Of a stretch of 8,610 nucleotides of DNA, positions 1 to 6,936 are shown piece by piece (the stretch's first letter is position 1; every line of letters starts with the position of its first letter). The stretch is taken from NCBI GenBank assembly GCA_018646565.1, contig JABGUO010000141.1, positions 1 through 8,610 on the forward strand. The letters are read 5' to 3'. The DNA is from Opitutia bacterium (GTDB taxonomy: Bacteria > Verrucomicrobiota > Verrucomicrobiia > Opitutales > Seribacteraceae). A program made the position numbers and the translations under genes. The notes beneath the pieces are model-generated. The model made no database searches and was not told the DNA's origin. It saw nothing but the letters and a program-made list of their open reading frames with translations.

Positions 1-2089
1 ATGCACTTTTATAAAACGTGATTGCTTCCTTAATATTTGCCCTTGATTCAGCAAGAAAATTCTTTTTTTTAAGCGATCCGAACTGGCTAGAGGAATCAAA
101 AAGTGATTCTAAATTGACCATGCCTGTATCGTGCATTTGCTTAGCGGTAAAGCCAGTCATTGGCCATTCATAACTCATGATTACTTGAGAGGCACCAATC
201 AATGCCTTAATGATAGACTTGAGTAATAAGACATCTCCCATGTCAGCATAAAGCACCTGTTCTAAACCAGTGAAATCTTGAGTCAGTGTAATGTAGGTTG
301 TACTGGCCGGAATTTGAGCCAGGTAGAGGTTGGCAATCTCAAGTGTAACAACAAAGGTTTCCTGGAGGTAAGTTTGAATTTCATTAAATTGAAAAGTTGG
401 ATTGATAGTATTTCCATAGTGTAAACCTTCCAGCCAGATGTCAGGAAGCGAGAAAGAGCCAATTTCTTGATTTGCACCCAGTGTAAGAGCAAGTTCTTTA
501 AGAGAGCTTGTACTGTTATCCTCTACTAGATTAAGGAGGAGTTCCAAGGCATAAACAAAATTGGCCTGGGGGTCGGTGGAGTCGATTTTTAGTTTTTCTT
601 TGATTGAAGCCATCCCCACCGAAAGGTTTTGAACGGGAACAGGGATTTGTTGTTCAACTTCAACGAATGCATACTGTCTCAGAGCACTTATTTCGCCTTG
701 TGTCGCCACATCTGAAAGGTCGAGGAAGTTTTCTTTTATTTTTAAATAATATAAATAAGGTAATTTTGCGAGAGGGGAGAGGCTTGAAATTCGATGTTTG
801 TTGAGGTACAGATATTGGAGCGATGAAAGTTTTTCGATTCCTTCCAATGAAGAAATGGTACTCCCCCCGCTCAAATCCAAAGTGGTAATGCTTCCAATAT
901 TGAGAATGGGCGTTATATCACTTATTCCATTCTCTTTTATAATCAAAGATTGAAGGTTTTTTGCGAATTGAATACCTTCTAGATCCCTAATGATTCTTCC
1001 ATTCTCTGGTGCAGTGAAATAGGTAAGCCCTTCGAGATGAGCTTGGGTCAGTTGGGAAGGTTTTTGGGTAAGAGGGATACCTGAAAAATATAATGCGTAT
1101 GGATAGTTGGCTAAAAATTCTTTAAAAGAAGAAGTGAGGTTGTTGTCAGCAGGGTACACATTGGGACTGAAATAAGCTTTATAATTCATATCCTTTGTGA
1201 TTTGAACGCTTAGTGGAGTGGTTTGATTGAGGTAATACCCGAGATAAGCAGAAGACCAGTTCCCATCTGTGGTGTTGTTTGTATCCCACCCTAAAAAAGT
1301 AGTGGTGGATGCGTTATTTGCAGTAAGGCTAGCTAAAGAACCGTAGGAATAGGAACCTGCACCGGAAACATTTCCCTCGCCAATCACTTCAGTTGAAACT
1401 GTAAAGGTGAGCAGTTCAAAATTGGCCGTCACATTGAGATCTTCAGTAGCGAGTACTGCAATTGGGTTTGATGTGCCATTCACATCCCCAGTCCAACCAG
1501 AAAAGTAATATCCAATTGCGGGAACCGCCTGAATATAGACTGAGGTATTTACTGGAACATATTGATTTGTTGTGTACCACAGTGAGTAATATTGTCCAAG
1601 AGAATTTTGAAAGGTATAGGCAGTTCCTCCGCCAGGGTCGGCAGTATAGTAAGGTTGATAAACAGTTCCTCCAATTGTCGGAGACTTACCGACCGGTAAT
1701 ATAATTGGGTTAGGAGTGAAGTTAGCCGTTACATTGAAGTTTGTATTTGCTGTAATTGAAAGCGGATTCGCTGTACTATTAGAATCACCCGACCAACTAG
1801 AAAAATAATAACCGTTAGAGGGGGTAGCAAAAAGGTAAACCGTTGAGTTTGAATAGACTGAGGAGGAAGAAGAGAACCAAAGTCCGTAGGAGTTTCCAGA
1901 GGAATCAGTTATTGTTGTGGGGGGGTAATTAGTTTCATTTAATCCATAGTAACCCGGATATGAAACCGTACCCCCAGTCGTTAATGAGGGAGAACCTGTT
2001 ACTGAAACCGTTTGTGAATGCAAAAAATTCGCCCCAATAGCATATAGAAATGTAATTGTGAATAGGATACGCATCGGAAACATAGCCAT
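1..2089 (-). CDS. Secreted surface protein with InlB-like repeats and leucine-rich repeats (C-terminus cut by window edge)
   Basis: The frame is open from 2089 to the left edge, about 696 codons with no stop seen; in-frame spot checks at several points agree. Residues 1-26 look like a signal peptide: a short N-terminus with Arg7, a hydrophobic core and a possible cleavage site near LHS/QT. In-frame ATGs lie at 2089, 2083 and 2074. None has a Shine-Dalgarno sequence; the 2074 start gives a tidier signal peptide. Residues 25-124 and 125-224 are two similar units ending in GYYFSSWSGD...VTANF and GYYFSGWTGD...VTANF, as in divergent InlB B-repeats. A weaker third unit has FLGWD near residue 268. 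Residues about 345-465 form a short LRR block (LQSLIIKENGISDI, LQYLYLNKHRISSL). The rest, to 696, is mostly helical, includes a YADMGDVLLLKSIIKAL stretch and was not recognised. Role inferred: exported or surface adhesion or interaction protein. Partner unknown. Confidence 0.82.
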   Translation of the reverse strand, partial: MAMFPMRILFTITFLYAIGANFLHSQTVSVTGSPSLTTGGTVSYPGYYGLNETNYPPTTITDSSGNSYGLWFSSSSSVYSNSTVYLFATPSNGYYFSSWSGDSNSTANPLSITANTNFNVTANFTPNPIILPVGKSPTIGGTVYQPYYTADPGGGTAYTFQNSLGQYYSLWYTTNQYVPVNTSVYIQAVPAIGYYFSGWTGDVNGTSNPIAVLATEDLNVTANFELLTFTVSTEVIGEGNVSGAGSYSYGSLASLTANNASTTTFLGWDTNNTTDGNWSSAYLGYYLNQTTPLSVQITKDMNYKAYFSPNVYPADNNLTSSFKEFLANYPYALYFSGIPLTQKPSQLTQAHLEGLTYFTAPENGRIIRDLEGIQFAKNLQSLIIKENGISDITPILNIGSITTLDLSGGSTISSLEGIEKLSSLQYLYLNKHRISSLSPLAKLPYLYYLKIKENFLDLSDVATQGEISALRQYAFVEVEQQIPVPVQNLSVGMASIKEKLKIDSTDPQANFVYALELLLNLVEDNSTSSLKELALTLGANQEIGSFSLPDIWLEGLHYGNTINPTFQFNEIQTYLQETFVVTLEIANLYLAQIPASTTYITLTQDFTGLEQVLYADMGDVLLLKSIIKALIGASQVIMSYEWPMTGFTAKQMHDTGMVNLESLFDSSSQFGSLKKKNFLAESRANIKEAITFYKSA
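1418..1717 (-). repeat. InlB-like repeat unit 2 (codes for residues 125-224)
   Basis: Second tandem coding repeat, ending in GYYFSGWTGD, NPIAVLATED and VTANF. It keeps the same layout as unit 1: a Gly/Tyr-rich first half, then LW, then VY, a GYYFS turn, GD, NP and VTANF. A third, more diverged unit appears to follow, with FLGWD near 1286-1297. It does not keep the 100-residue period and is not listed separately. Confidence 0.7.
1718..2017 (-). repeat. InlB-like repeat unit 1 (codes for residues 25-124)
   Basis: First of two tandem coding repeats in the secreted protein. The unit ends in GYYFSSWSGD, then an NPLSITANTN stretch and VTANF. Trp99 here corresponds to Trp199 in the next unit, an exact 300 bp period. 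DNA similarity is still visible around the Trp codon (about 1793-1815 versus 1493-1515). This indicates duplication within the gene. Confidence 0.7.
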
Positions 2090-2175
2090 TTAGAATTAGG
2101 CTAGAATGGCAATGTAAAAATAGAAATCAACCCGGTGTCACTCACTTTTAAAATTATTCAATTTATTTAATTACC

Positions 2176-2205
2176 AAAAAAAGGGGCGATCTCGCCCCTT
2201 TTTTT
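2176..2205 (-). terminator. Rho-independent terminator, symmetric, downstream of the small membrane-protein pair
   Basis: Seven A's, then GGGGCG, loop ATCT, CGCCCC, then seven T's. The stem is six G/C pairs, extendable through the A/T tracts, and either strand reads as a stem followed by a U-tract. It lies 17 bp past the stop of the 79-residue gene, so its natural job is to end that transcript before the leader of the secreted repeat protein. It would also stop antisense transcription coming from the left. Confidence 0.88.
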
Positions 2206-2222
2206 AAAACTGTAGATATAGT

Positions 2223-2462
2223 TTAGCCTTTTTTACCTAGCACCGCCATTACAATCAATAGGGCAACAAGACTGGCCAAACTTGCACCCGTTCCGATAAA
2301 GGAATCAACCACACCGGTTATATTCCCTATTATGTCAATTCCACCATTTTCTCCACCGACCCCGAAGACAATTTGCACGACTACAAGTAGCCCAATTGCA
2401 ACGATCAAGATTTCGGTTAAGCCACCAATAGTGTCTTTTAGTTTTTTTGCTACATTTTCCAT
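2223..2462 (-). CDS. Small two-helix membrane protein, paralogue B of a tandem pair
   Basis: This 79-residue protein matches no family I can name. It has a charged amphipathic N-terminus (residues 1-13, MENVAKKLKDT...), a first membrane helix at about 17-33 ending in QIVFG, and a Gly-rich linker with GGENGG at 36-41. A moderately hydrophobic segment follows (about 42-56, IDIIGNITGVVDSF), then a second helix (about 60-75) and a basic GKKG tail. The upstream gene's product has the same layout, with VFG at residues 32-34 in both and an aligned N-(L/I)-(S/T) motif. A GGGGA stretch 8 bp before the ATG may act as ribosome binding site. It lies 60 bp downstream of its paralogue on the same strand and ends at a strong terminator, so the two are probably co-transcribed. 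Pore, scaffold or small-toxin roles are all conceivable; none is shown. Confidence 0.8.
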   Translation of the reverse strand: MENVAKKLKDTIGGLTEILIVAIGLLVVVQIVFGVGGENGGIDIIGNITGVVDSFIGTGASLASLVALLIVMAVLGKKG

Positions 2463-2522
2463 TTATTTTTTCCCCACTTTTAGGTTTATTTTTTCAGAAG
2501 CTAAATGAACTCTGAAAGTTTA

Positions 2523-2756
2523 TTATTTGTTTCTTTGGAAAATGGCCAAAATAATCAGGATGGCCACCAGACCAACAAAACCATTTTCACCGCCAATTTC
2601 CGCCACTATCTGAGACAAGTTTTGAACCACACTTGCTCCAAATATCGCGCCTTTGCCGAAGACAATTTCAACGACAATCCCAAGTGCAATTAATCCAATG
2701 CCAACTTGGGAAACGAGTTTTATCCATTCGTGTACCTGTGAGATCACATCCTTCAT
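2523..2756 (-). CDS. Small two-helix membrane protein, paralogue A of a tandem pair
   Basis: With the ATG at 2756 this is a 77-residue protein. An upstream in-frame TTG at 2786 would add ten residues, but the ATG has a good GAGG five bases upstream. Only this start aligns end to end with the neighbouring paralogue (MKDV against MENV, VEIVFG against VQIVFG, QNLSQIV against GNITGVV). Visible parts: an amphipathic N-terminus with Trp11, helix 1 at about 18-33, a linker, a moderately hydrophobic 42-55 segment, GGENG at 55-59, helix 2 at about 60-73 and a basic QRNK end. No signal peptidase site or catalytic motif is seen. As the first gene of the pair, it is probably transcribed from the AT-rich region to its right. 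The family was not recognised and the function is unknown. Confidence 0.8.
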   Translation of the reverse strand: MKDVISQVHEWIKLVSQVGIGLIALGIVVEIVFGKGAIFGASVVQNLSQIVAEIGGENGFVGLVAILIILAIFQRNK

Positions 2757-2765
2757 AGTATCCTC
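2749..2765 (-). promoter_or_regulatory. Ribosome binding site that decides the start of small membrane protein A
   Basis: Read on the minus strand the sequence is AGAGGATACTATG: a GAGG core with five-base spacing to the ATG at 2756. It is the best Shine-Dalgarno sequence in the window. It argues against the upstream TTG at 2786. Confidence 0.6.
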
Positions 2766-2835
2766 TGTTTTAGAATTATGTGCCAAGGGAGCCTTATTCC
2801 GTAAAACCGGAAAATTTTAAAAGCTACCACCATCC

Positions 2836-2866
2836 TTGACATCACTCTTACTATTGGTGCTTATTA
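2836..2866 (+). promoter_or_regulatory. Possible sigma-70-type promoter for the hydrolase-helicase genes
   Basis: A perfect TTGACA at 2836-2841 is followed after 19 bp by TTATTA at 2861-2866, in an AT-rich divergent gap. The spacing is longer than the ideal 17 bp and the -10 match is only partial, so this is a candidate. A second TTGACA lies on the opposite strand at 2883-2878, pointing at the small membrane-protein pair, but no good -10 follows it. Confidence 0.25.
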
Positions 2867-3005
2867 ATTTAACTTCTGTCAAATAGTATTTTATTTTTTA
2901 ATTTAGTTTATTAATTAGATTAATGGATTGCTTGGTGTTCGTGATTACGAATCTAAAGTTGGTAATTTGCTTGGAATCCATCAGCGGTTCAGCTTGAGTG
3001 AATTC

Positions 3006-3650
3006 ATGAATTCTTTGCGAATAAAGAAAATGGAATTGGGACCAATTGGAACGAATGCATATTTGGTGTGGGAGGAGGGAGGGAAAGAGGCGATATTGAT
3101 CGATGCCCCTCCTGAGTCGAAAGAGGAGGTAATTCCTATCCTCGAAAGGGAATCGCTTTTACTTACTGAGATTTGGTTAACCCATGGACATTGGGATCAC
3201 ATGGCAGGTGCGGCTGAATTAGCTACTAGTTCAGTTTCAGTGGTCGGTCATCTTGCCGACCAAATGCTTTTTGAGAAACCAGCAGTGATGTCTACATTTG
3301 CGATTCCAGGAATGGATTTCCAGCCAATCGCGATTACCCGATGGGTAGAAGAGGGAGACACTTTGGATTTATTGGGTCGAAAGGTTTCAGTGTACCATTG
3401 CCCTGGCCACTGTCCTGGAAATGTAATCTTTTTTGTGGAAGCCGAAAAAGTTTGTTTTGTGGGCGATGTTATTTTTGCCCAGAGCGTTGGACGCGCTGAC
3501 CTACCTGGTGGAGATTTCCCCACATTGGAGAGTTCGATTCAAAAAAAGATTTATACATTGCCCGAAGAAACGGAAATTCTCCCGGGGCATGGTCCGAATA
3601 CTACTGTTGGCAACGAGCGACGTGGAAATCCTTTTGTTCGAGCTGACTAG
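3006..3650 (+). CDS. Metallo-beta-lactamase-fold hydrolase, glyoxalase II-like (YcbL type)
   Basis: The 214-residue protein is a compact single-domain member of the metallo-beta-lactamase superfamily, related to hydroxyacylglutathione hydrolase but without its C-terminal helical domain. It has the full two-zinc set: T-H60-G-H62-W-D64-H65, H135 in PGHCPGN, D154 in FVGDVIF and H195 in LPGHGP. The family signatures LGPIGTNAYLV, SVGRADLPGGDF and the ending TTVGNERRGNPF are intact. The likely reaction is hydrolysis of a thioester such as an S-acyl thiol from methylglyoxal detoxification in the cytoplasm; the real substrate is unknown. The frame stays open to a TTG at 2928, but homologues begin just before the LGP motif, so the ATG at 3006 is preferred despite a weak ribosome binding site. 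The helicase gene follows after 29 bp. Confidence 0.9.
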   Translation: MNSLRIKKMELGPIGTNAYLVWEEGGKEAILIDAPPESKEEVIPILERESLLLTEIWLTHGHWDHMAGAAELATSSVSVVGHLADQMLFEKPAVMSTFAIPGMDFQPIAITRWVEEGDTLDLLGRKVSVYHCPGHCPGNVIFFVEAEKVCFVGDVIFAQSVGRADLPGGDFPTLESSIQKKIYTLPEETEILPGHGPNTTVGNERRGNPFVRAD

Positions 3651-3679
3651 AAAGTAAGCACTTTTTAAATTTCATATTG

Positions 3680-5740
3680 ATGATTCGATTTGCTGATACA
3701 GCTGTGGAGGAAGATGAATTTGATTTATCCTCCATCGTAGATTTCATTTTTAAAGAGGGTGGATGGTTGGAAAATGCCCTCGATTTTGAACATAGACCAG
3801 AGCAGCATGAAATGGCAAAATCGACTGCCCATGCACTTTTGAATGAAAGCCACCTATTATTTGAAGCGGGAACAGGAGTGGGCAAGAGCTTGGCTTATTT
3901 AGTGCCGTCCGTTCTTTTTTCATGCACGCGAAAAAGGCCCTGCGTTGTGGCCACGAACACGATAAGTTTACAGGAACAGCTCTTAAATAAAGATATCCCT
4001 GCTCTTCGATCTTTAATGGAGTCCAACCCTGCCCTCGAAAGCTTTAAGGATTTCCGCTGCGCACTCTTAGTGGGGCGAGCTAACTACTTATGCACGACTC
4101 GATTACATCGTGCTTTAAGCGGTCAGGGTGAATTATTTGAGGGCCGACAAAGACGGGAGTTAGAGAGGATTGCCGAGTGGGCAAATAAGGGCGCTGTCGA
4201 AGGCATTCGGCAGGAATTATCTCCCCTTCCTATGGGAGCGGTATGGGATGCAGTAAGTGCTGATTCATCGCTTTGTTCATCCAAAAGATGTAAGCCAGAA
4301 AACTGTTTTTACCGAAGGGCAAGGGCGGAGGTCGAGGAATCTGATTTGGTAATTGTGAATCATAGTTTACTTTTTTCTTTAATGGGTGCTGGATTTGGAC
4401 CAAATGATGACAAGGGAGGGGTTATGTTCGCCAATGATTTTGTTATATTTGATGAAGCTCATGAAATGCCTGAGGTTGCGGGCGACCATCTAGGATTATC
4501 GATTAGCTCATGGGCATTAGAAATGAGTGTAAGGAGGATCTTTAACCCAAAGAAACGAAAAGGACTCATATCACGGATCGGGAGGAGCGTGGACTTTGAA
4601 GCCGTAGAAAATGCGGAATTTGCAGTAGCGGACTTCTTTCAATACTTACATGCAAAAACCCTGGGAGGAAAGGATCGTATCCGACTTTTAGAGAAGGGTG
4701 TTTTACCCATGGAAGTATTTCCGCCCTTGAGTAGACTATGCCGATGCTTAGTGGAGCTCGGTGAGTTAACGGATGATGAATCCCTGAAGATGGAATTAAA
4801 AGATCAAGCCCGAAGAATGCAGGGATACCTAAATGGTTTATCCGAGGTGATTGAGCTTAAGGATAATAATTCTGTTTATTGGATTGAACGAACAGGGAAG
4901 CAGAATCAGATCATTCACCTACGAAGTGCCCCCCTGGAAATTGCAAAAGTCTTACAAGGACAACTTTTCTCCCGAGATGTTTCTGTACTCATGACGAGTG
5001 CGACATTAACCCGTAAGGGGAATGCATCTGCCTTTCGATCCACGATTGGTGTGGAGCATGTGGAAGAGGGAATAGTAGATTCTCCTTTTGATTATGAGTC
5101 TAATCTACAAATAAGGGTTTTAGCCGACTGTCCTGATCCTATGTCCAACAACCGCTTACCCTATTTAGAGTACATGGTTGAAGTGCTACACGGCTGCGCT
5201 ACCAGTATAGAGGGTGGGACATTAGTTTTGTTTACCAATTATTCGGATCTGAAGTTTTGTTATCAAAATTTGCTGCCACGATGGAAGAAATTAGGACGAT
5301 CAGTCTATGCACAAGGGGAAGGGCTTTCGAGGTCCGATCTACGAGATAAAATGATTGAAGAACAGGATGTTCTGCTTTTAGGTGCGGAAAGTTTTTGGAA
5401 AGGCTTTGATGCGAAGGGACCTTGTCTATCCCAAGTTATCATTACCCGATTACCCTTCGAAAATCCGAGTCATCCCGTACTCGAGGCAAAATCAGAGGTT
5501 TTGGGGAAGGAGGGTAAAAGTGCTTTTATGGAACTTACTTTACCCTCTGCAGTAATTCGTTTGAGGCAGGGAATGGGGCGCTTAATAAGATCTAAAAATG
5601 ATGTCGGTGAACTGGTTATTTTAGATTCTCGAATATTAAAAAAAGGATACGGAAAGGATTTTATAAGAGAATTTCCTAAAAAAGACTATGAAATTATAAA
5701 TTCAACCGATCTTTTGCCTAATCTTTTCAATGAGGAGTAA
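3680..5740 (+). CDS. dinG: DinG/YoaA-family ATP-dependent DNA helicase with iron-sulphur cluster
   Basis: The 686-residue protein is an XPD-like superfamily 2 helicase, expected to unwind DNA 5'-3' during repair or removal of R-loops and forked structures. Walker A is GTGVGKS (64-70) and the DEAH box is 258-261, inside VIFDEAHEM. Motif III is SATLT (440-444). Motif VI is RQGMGRLIR (629-637). Four cysteines, C138, C199, C204 and C209, match the iron-sulphur cluster site of this family. VIVNHSLL (224-231) and the LPFENPSHP segment near 591 are also typical. There is no N-terminal exonuclease domain, unlike the DinG of some Firmicutes. The ATG at 3680 is chosen over an adjacent TTG at 3677. No Shine-Dalgarno sequence is visible, and the 29 bp gap suggests co-transcription with the hydrolase gene. 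DinG versus YoaA cannot be settled from sequence alone. Confidence 0.92.
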   Translation: MIRFADTAVEEDEFDLSSIVDFIFKEGGWLENALDFEHRPEQHEMAKSTAHALLNESHLLFEAGTGVGKSLAYLVPSVLFSCTRKRPCVVATNTISLQEQLLNKDIPALRSLMESNPALESFKDFRCALLVGRANYLCTTRLHRALSGQGELFEGRQRRELERIAEWANKGAVEGIRQELSPLPMGAVWDAVSADSSLCSSKRCKPENCFYRRARAEVEESDLVIVNHSLLFSLMGAGFGPNDDKGGVMFANDFVIFDEAHEMPEVAGDHLGLSISSWALEMSVRRIFNPKKRKGLISRIGRSVDFEAVENAEFAVADFFQYLHAKTLGGKDRIRLLEKGVLPMEVFPPLSRLCRCLVELGELTDDESLKMELKDQARRMQGYLNGLSEVIELKDNNSVYWIERTGKQNQIIHLRSAPLEIAKVLQGQLFSRDVSVLMTSATLTRKGNASAFRSTIGVEHVEEGIVDSPFDYESNLQIRVLADCPDPMSNNRLPYLEYMVEVLHGCATSIEGGTLVLFTNYSDLKFCYQNLLPRWKKLGRSVYAQGEGLSRSDLRDKMIEEQDVLLLGAESFWKGFDAKGPCLSQVIITRLPFENPSHPVLEAKSEVLGKEGKSAFMELTLPSAVIRLRQGMGRLIRSKNDVGELVILDSRILKKGYGKDFIREFPKKDYEIINSTDLLPNLFNEE

Positions 5741-5774
5741 AAGAATCTTGAACTTTCTTAATAAATTTTCAAAA

Positions 5775-5801
5775 TTGACCTTTCCCTTTTATTGGTATCA
5801 A
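5775..5801 (+). promoter_or_regulatory. Possible promoter upstream of the phosphatase-TPR-murJ genes
   Basis: TTGACC (5775-5780) and TATCAA (5796-5801) are separated by 15 bp in the 88 bp gap after the helicase gene. Spacing and -10 match are only fair. No clear terminator precedes it, so read-through from the helicase gene is also possible. Confidence 0.25.
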
Positions 5802-5828
5802 TAGTTAATTCTTACCTTTCCCTACAAT

Positions 5829-6542
5829 ATGATTTTAACCTCACATGGACATAGCGATGTTGGATTCGTTCGTGAAAAAAACGAAGATTCTTTCTTAGTT
5901 GATGAGCATCGGGGAATATATGCAGTGGCGGATGGAGTAGGAGGACTTCCTTTTGGGGCATTGGCAAGTAAGCTGGCCGTTCAATTTTTTAAATCATCTA
6001 TTTACGATACAGATGATTGTACTACCGAGCAGGAGTTAAGGTTACTTGCTCATTCCATTCACCATAACATTGTAGAATGTGGTACCATTGTGGGGGGAGA
6101 AAATGGGATTGGTTGTACTTTTTCCGGGCTTCGCCAAGTGGGCGATAAAATGGTTTTTGTACATGTGGGGGATTCTTCTATCTATATCCATGATGAAAAT
6201 GGACTGAACAAGGTTTCGAAGTGTCATACGCTCGGAGATGAACTAATTGACAAACATGGACCAGATGCAGCGATAGATATGCCCGAGCACTACATGCACA
6301 CGCTTACCCGTTGTATGGGGCAAGACATCGACTTTGAGGTCGATATCGGAGAGATTGCAATGGTACCTGGAAGTTCGATTCTAATTTGTTCAGATGGAAT
6401 AACCAACATGATTGAATTGCCTGAAATCGAAAAAATGATCAACGAATTAGATCCGACGTCTCTTGTCCACTCGTTGATTGATTTGGCAAACCAAAATGGT
6501 GGAACTGATAATTCCACAGCTGTTTGTCTCAAAATTTCTTAA
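5829..6542 (+). CDS. PP2C-family serine/threonine protein phosphatase (Stp/PrpC type)
   Basis: The 237-residue cytoplasmic protein consists of a single PP2C domain with no membrane segment. Expected role: removal of phosphate from Ser/Thr residues modified by a Hanks-type kinase, using two Mn2+ or Mg2+ ions. The N-terminal motif SDVGFVREKNEDSF carries D20, and VADGVGG carries D35 and G36. GCTFSGL (95-101), VHVGDSSIY (111-119), ICSDGITNM with D189, and GGTDNSTAV with D227 complete the set, so the metal-binding aspartates appear intact. The length is usual for the stand-alone bacterial form. The ATG at 5829 has no Shine-Dalgarno sequence; the bases before it are pyrimidine-rich. No partner kinase is in the window. 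A TPR gene follows after 15 bp, then murJ. Confidence 0.93.
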   Translation: MILTSHGHSDVGFVREKNEDSFLVDEHRGIYAVADGVGGLPFGALASKLAVQFFKSSIYDTDDCTTEQELRLLAHSIHHNIVECGTIVGGENGIGCTFSGLRQVGDKMVFVHVGDSSIYIHDENGLNKVSKCHTLGDELIDKHGPDAAIDMPEHYMHTLTRCMGQDIDFEVDIGEIAMVPGSSILICSDGITNMIELPEIEKMINELDPTSLVHSLIDLANQNGGTDNSTAVCLKIS

Positions 6543-6557
6543 ACTGCCACCTCTCTT

Positions 6558-6884
6558 ATGTCTGAGAGAATCAGCCTGTATCTTGAAAAATTAGCGAAGA
6601 ATCCTGATAATTTGCTTAATCGCTTTAGCTTGGCACAAGTTTACTATGAAACCGGTGAATACGAAGAGTCCATCCTTCACCTCCGAACTTGTTTTGAAAA
6701 AAGAAATGATTGGATGATGGTTGCGTTACTTTTAGGAAAGGCATTGATCGCAGTTGAGCAAAAAGAAGCGGCTTGCGAACCACTGAAGCAAACCATTACT
6801 CTTGCTCAGAAGCAAGGACATGAAGACCCCGAGCACGAAGCAAGAACTCTTTTGGCAGAATGCGTGGAGTCTGAAAGTGTTTGA
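6558..6884 (+). CDS. Small TPR-repeat protein
   Basis: This 108-residue protein is built almost entirely of tetratricopeptide repeats. One covers residues about 17-50 (LAQVYYETGEYEESILHLR core) and a second about 51-84 (LLGKALIAVEQKEAACEPL core), with a capping helix at about 90-104 (EHEARTLLAECV). There is no signal peptide or membrane helix, so it is probably a cytoplasmic adaptor. TPR units bind partner proteins; the partner is not evident. It sits 15 bp after the PP2C gene and 52 bp before murJ, all on one strand, so an operon is likely and a link between the two is possible. The start has no Shine-Dalgarno sequence; translational coupling with the phosphatase gene would explain this. Confidence 0.85.
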   Translation: MSERISLYLEKLAKNPDNLLNRFSLAQVYYETGEYEESILHLRTCFEKRNDWMMVALLLGKALIAVEQKEAACEPLKQTITLAQKQGHEDPEHEARTLLAECVESESV

Positions 6885-6907
6885 TCTATATTGGTGCTTT
6901 CAATTTC

Positions 6908-6926
6908 TTTCCTGAAAGTAAGGAAA
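6908..6926 (+). promoter_or_regulatory. Small hairpin overlapping the probable murJ ribosome binding site
   Basis: TTTCCT, loop GAAAGTA, AGGAAA forms a six-pair stem just before murJ. The right arm contains the only Shine-Dalgarno-like AAGGA, 12 bp from the ATG at 6937. The stem is weak (two G-C pairs), and a competing CTTTC/GAAAG pairing exists. Translational control is therefore only a possibility. Confidence 0.25.
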
Positions 6927-6936
6927 TCGTTATAGA

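Noticed and set aside
283..492. Open frame of 69 codons on the minus strand
   Set aside because: It runs in another frame inside the secreted protein gene, which remains open throughout.
604..804. Open frame of 66 codons on the plus strand
   Set aside because: It lies opposite the secreted repeat protein, whose minus-strand frame has clear domains here; the translation has no recognisable features.
1462..1704. Open frame of 80 codons on the plus strand
   Set aside because: It is antisense to the second InlB-like repeat; its openness follows from the repeat's codon pattern.
2463..2522. Inverted repeat TTTCAGA/TCTGAAA between the two small membrane-protein genes, considered as a terminator
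   Set aside because: Read in the direction of these genes, the stem is followed by A's and not by a U-tract, the loop is 12 bases, and the downstream gene would need read-through.
2505..2693. Open frame of 62 codons on the plus strand
   Set aside because: It is antisense to small membrane protein A, which has a paralogue, a ribosome binding site and a plausible membrane layout.
2223..2756. Small membrane proteins as VirB2/TrbC-type pilins
   Set aside because: They lack a signal peptide, the linker between helices is too long and Gly-rich, and no secretion genes are nearby.
2757..2786. N-terminal extension of small membrane protein A from a TTG start
   Set aside because: The ATG at 2756 has a good GAGG at proper spacing and aligns residue for residue with the start of the paralogue.
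2928..3005. N-terminal extension of the hydrolase from a TTG start
   Set aside because: The extra 26 residues resemble no part of the family, and homologues begin close to the LGP motif.
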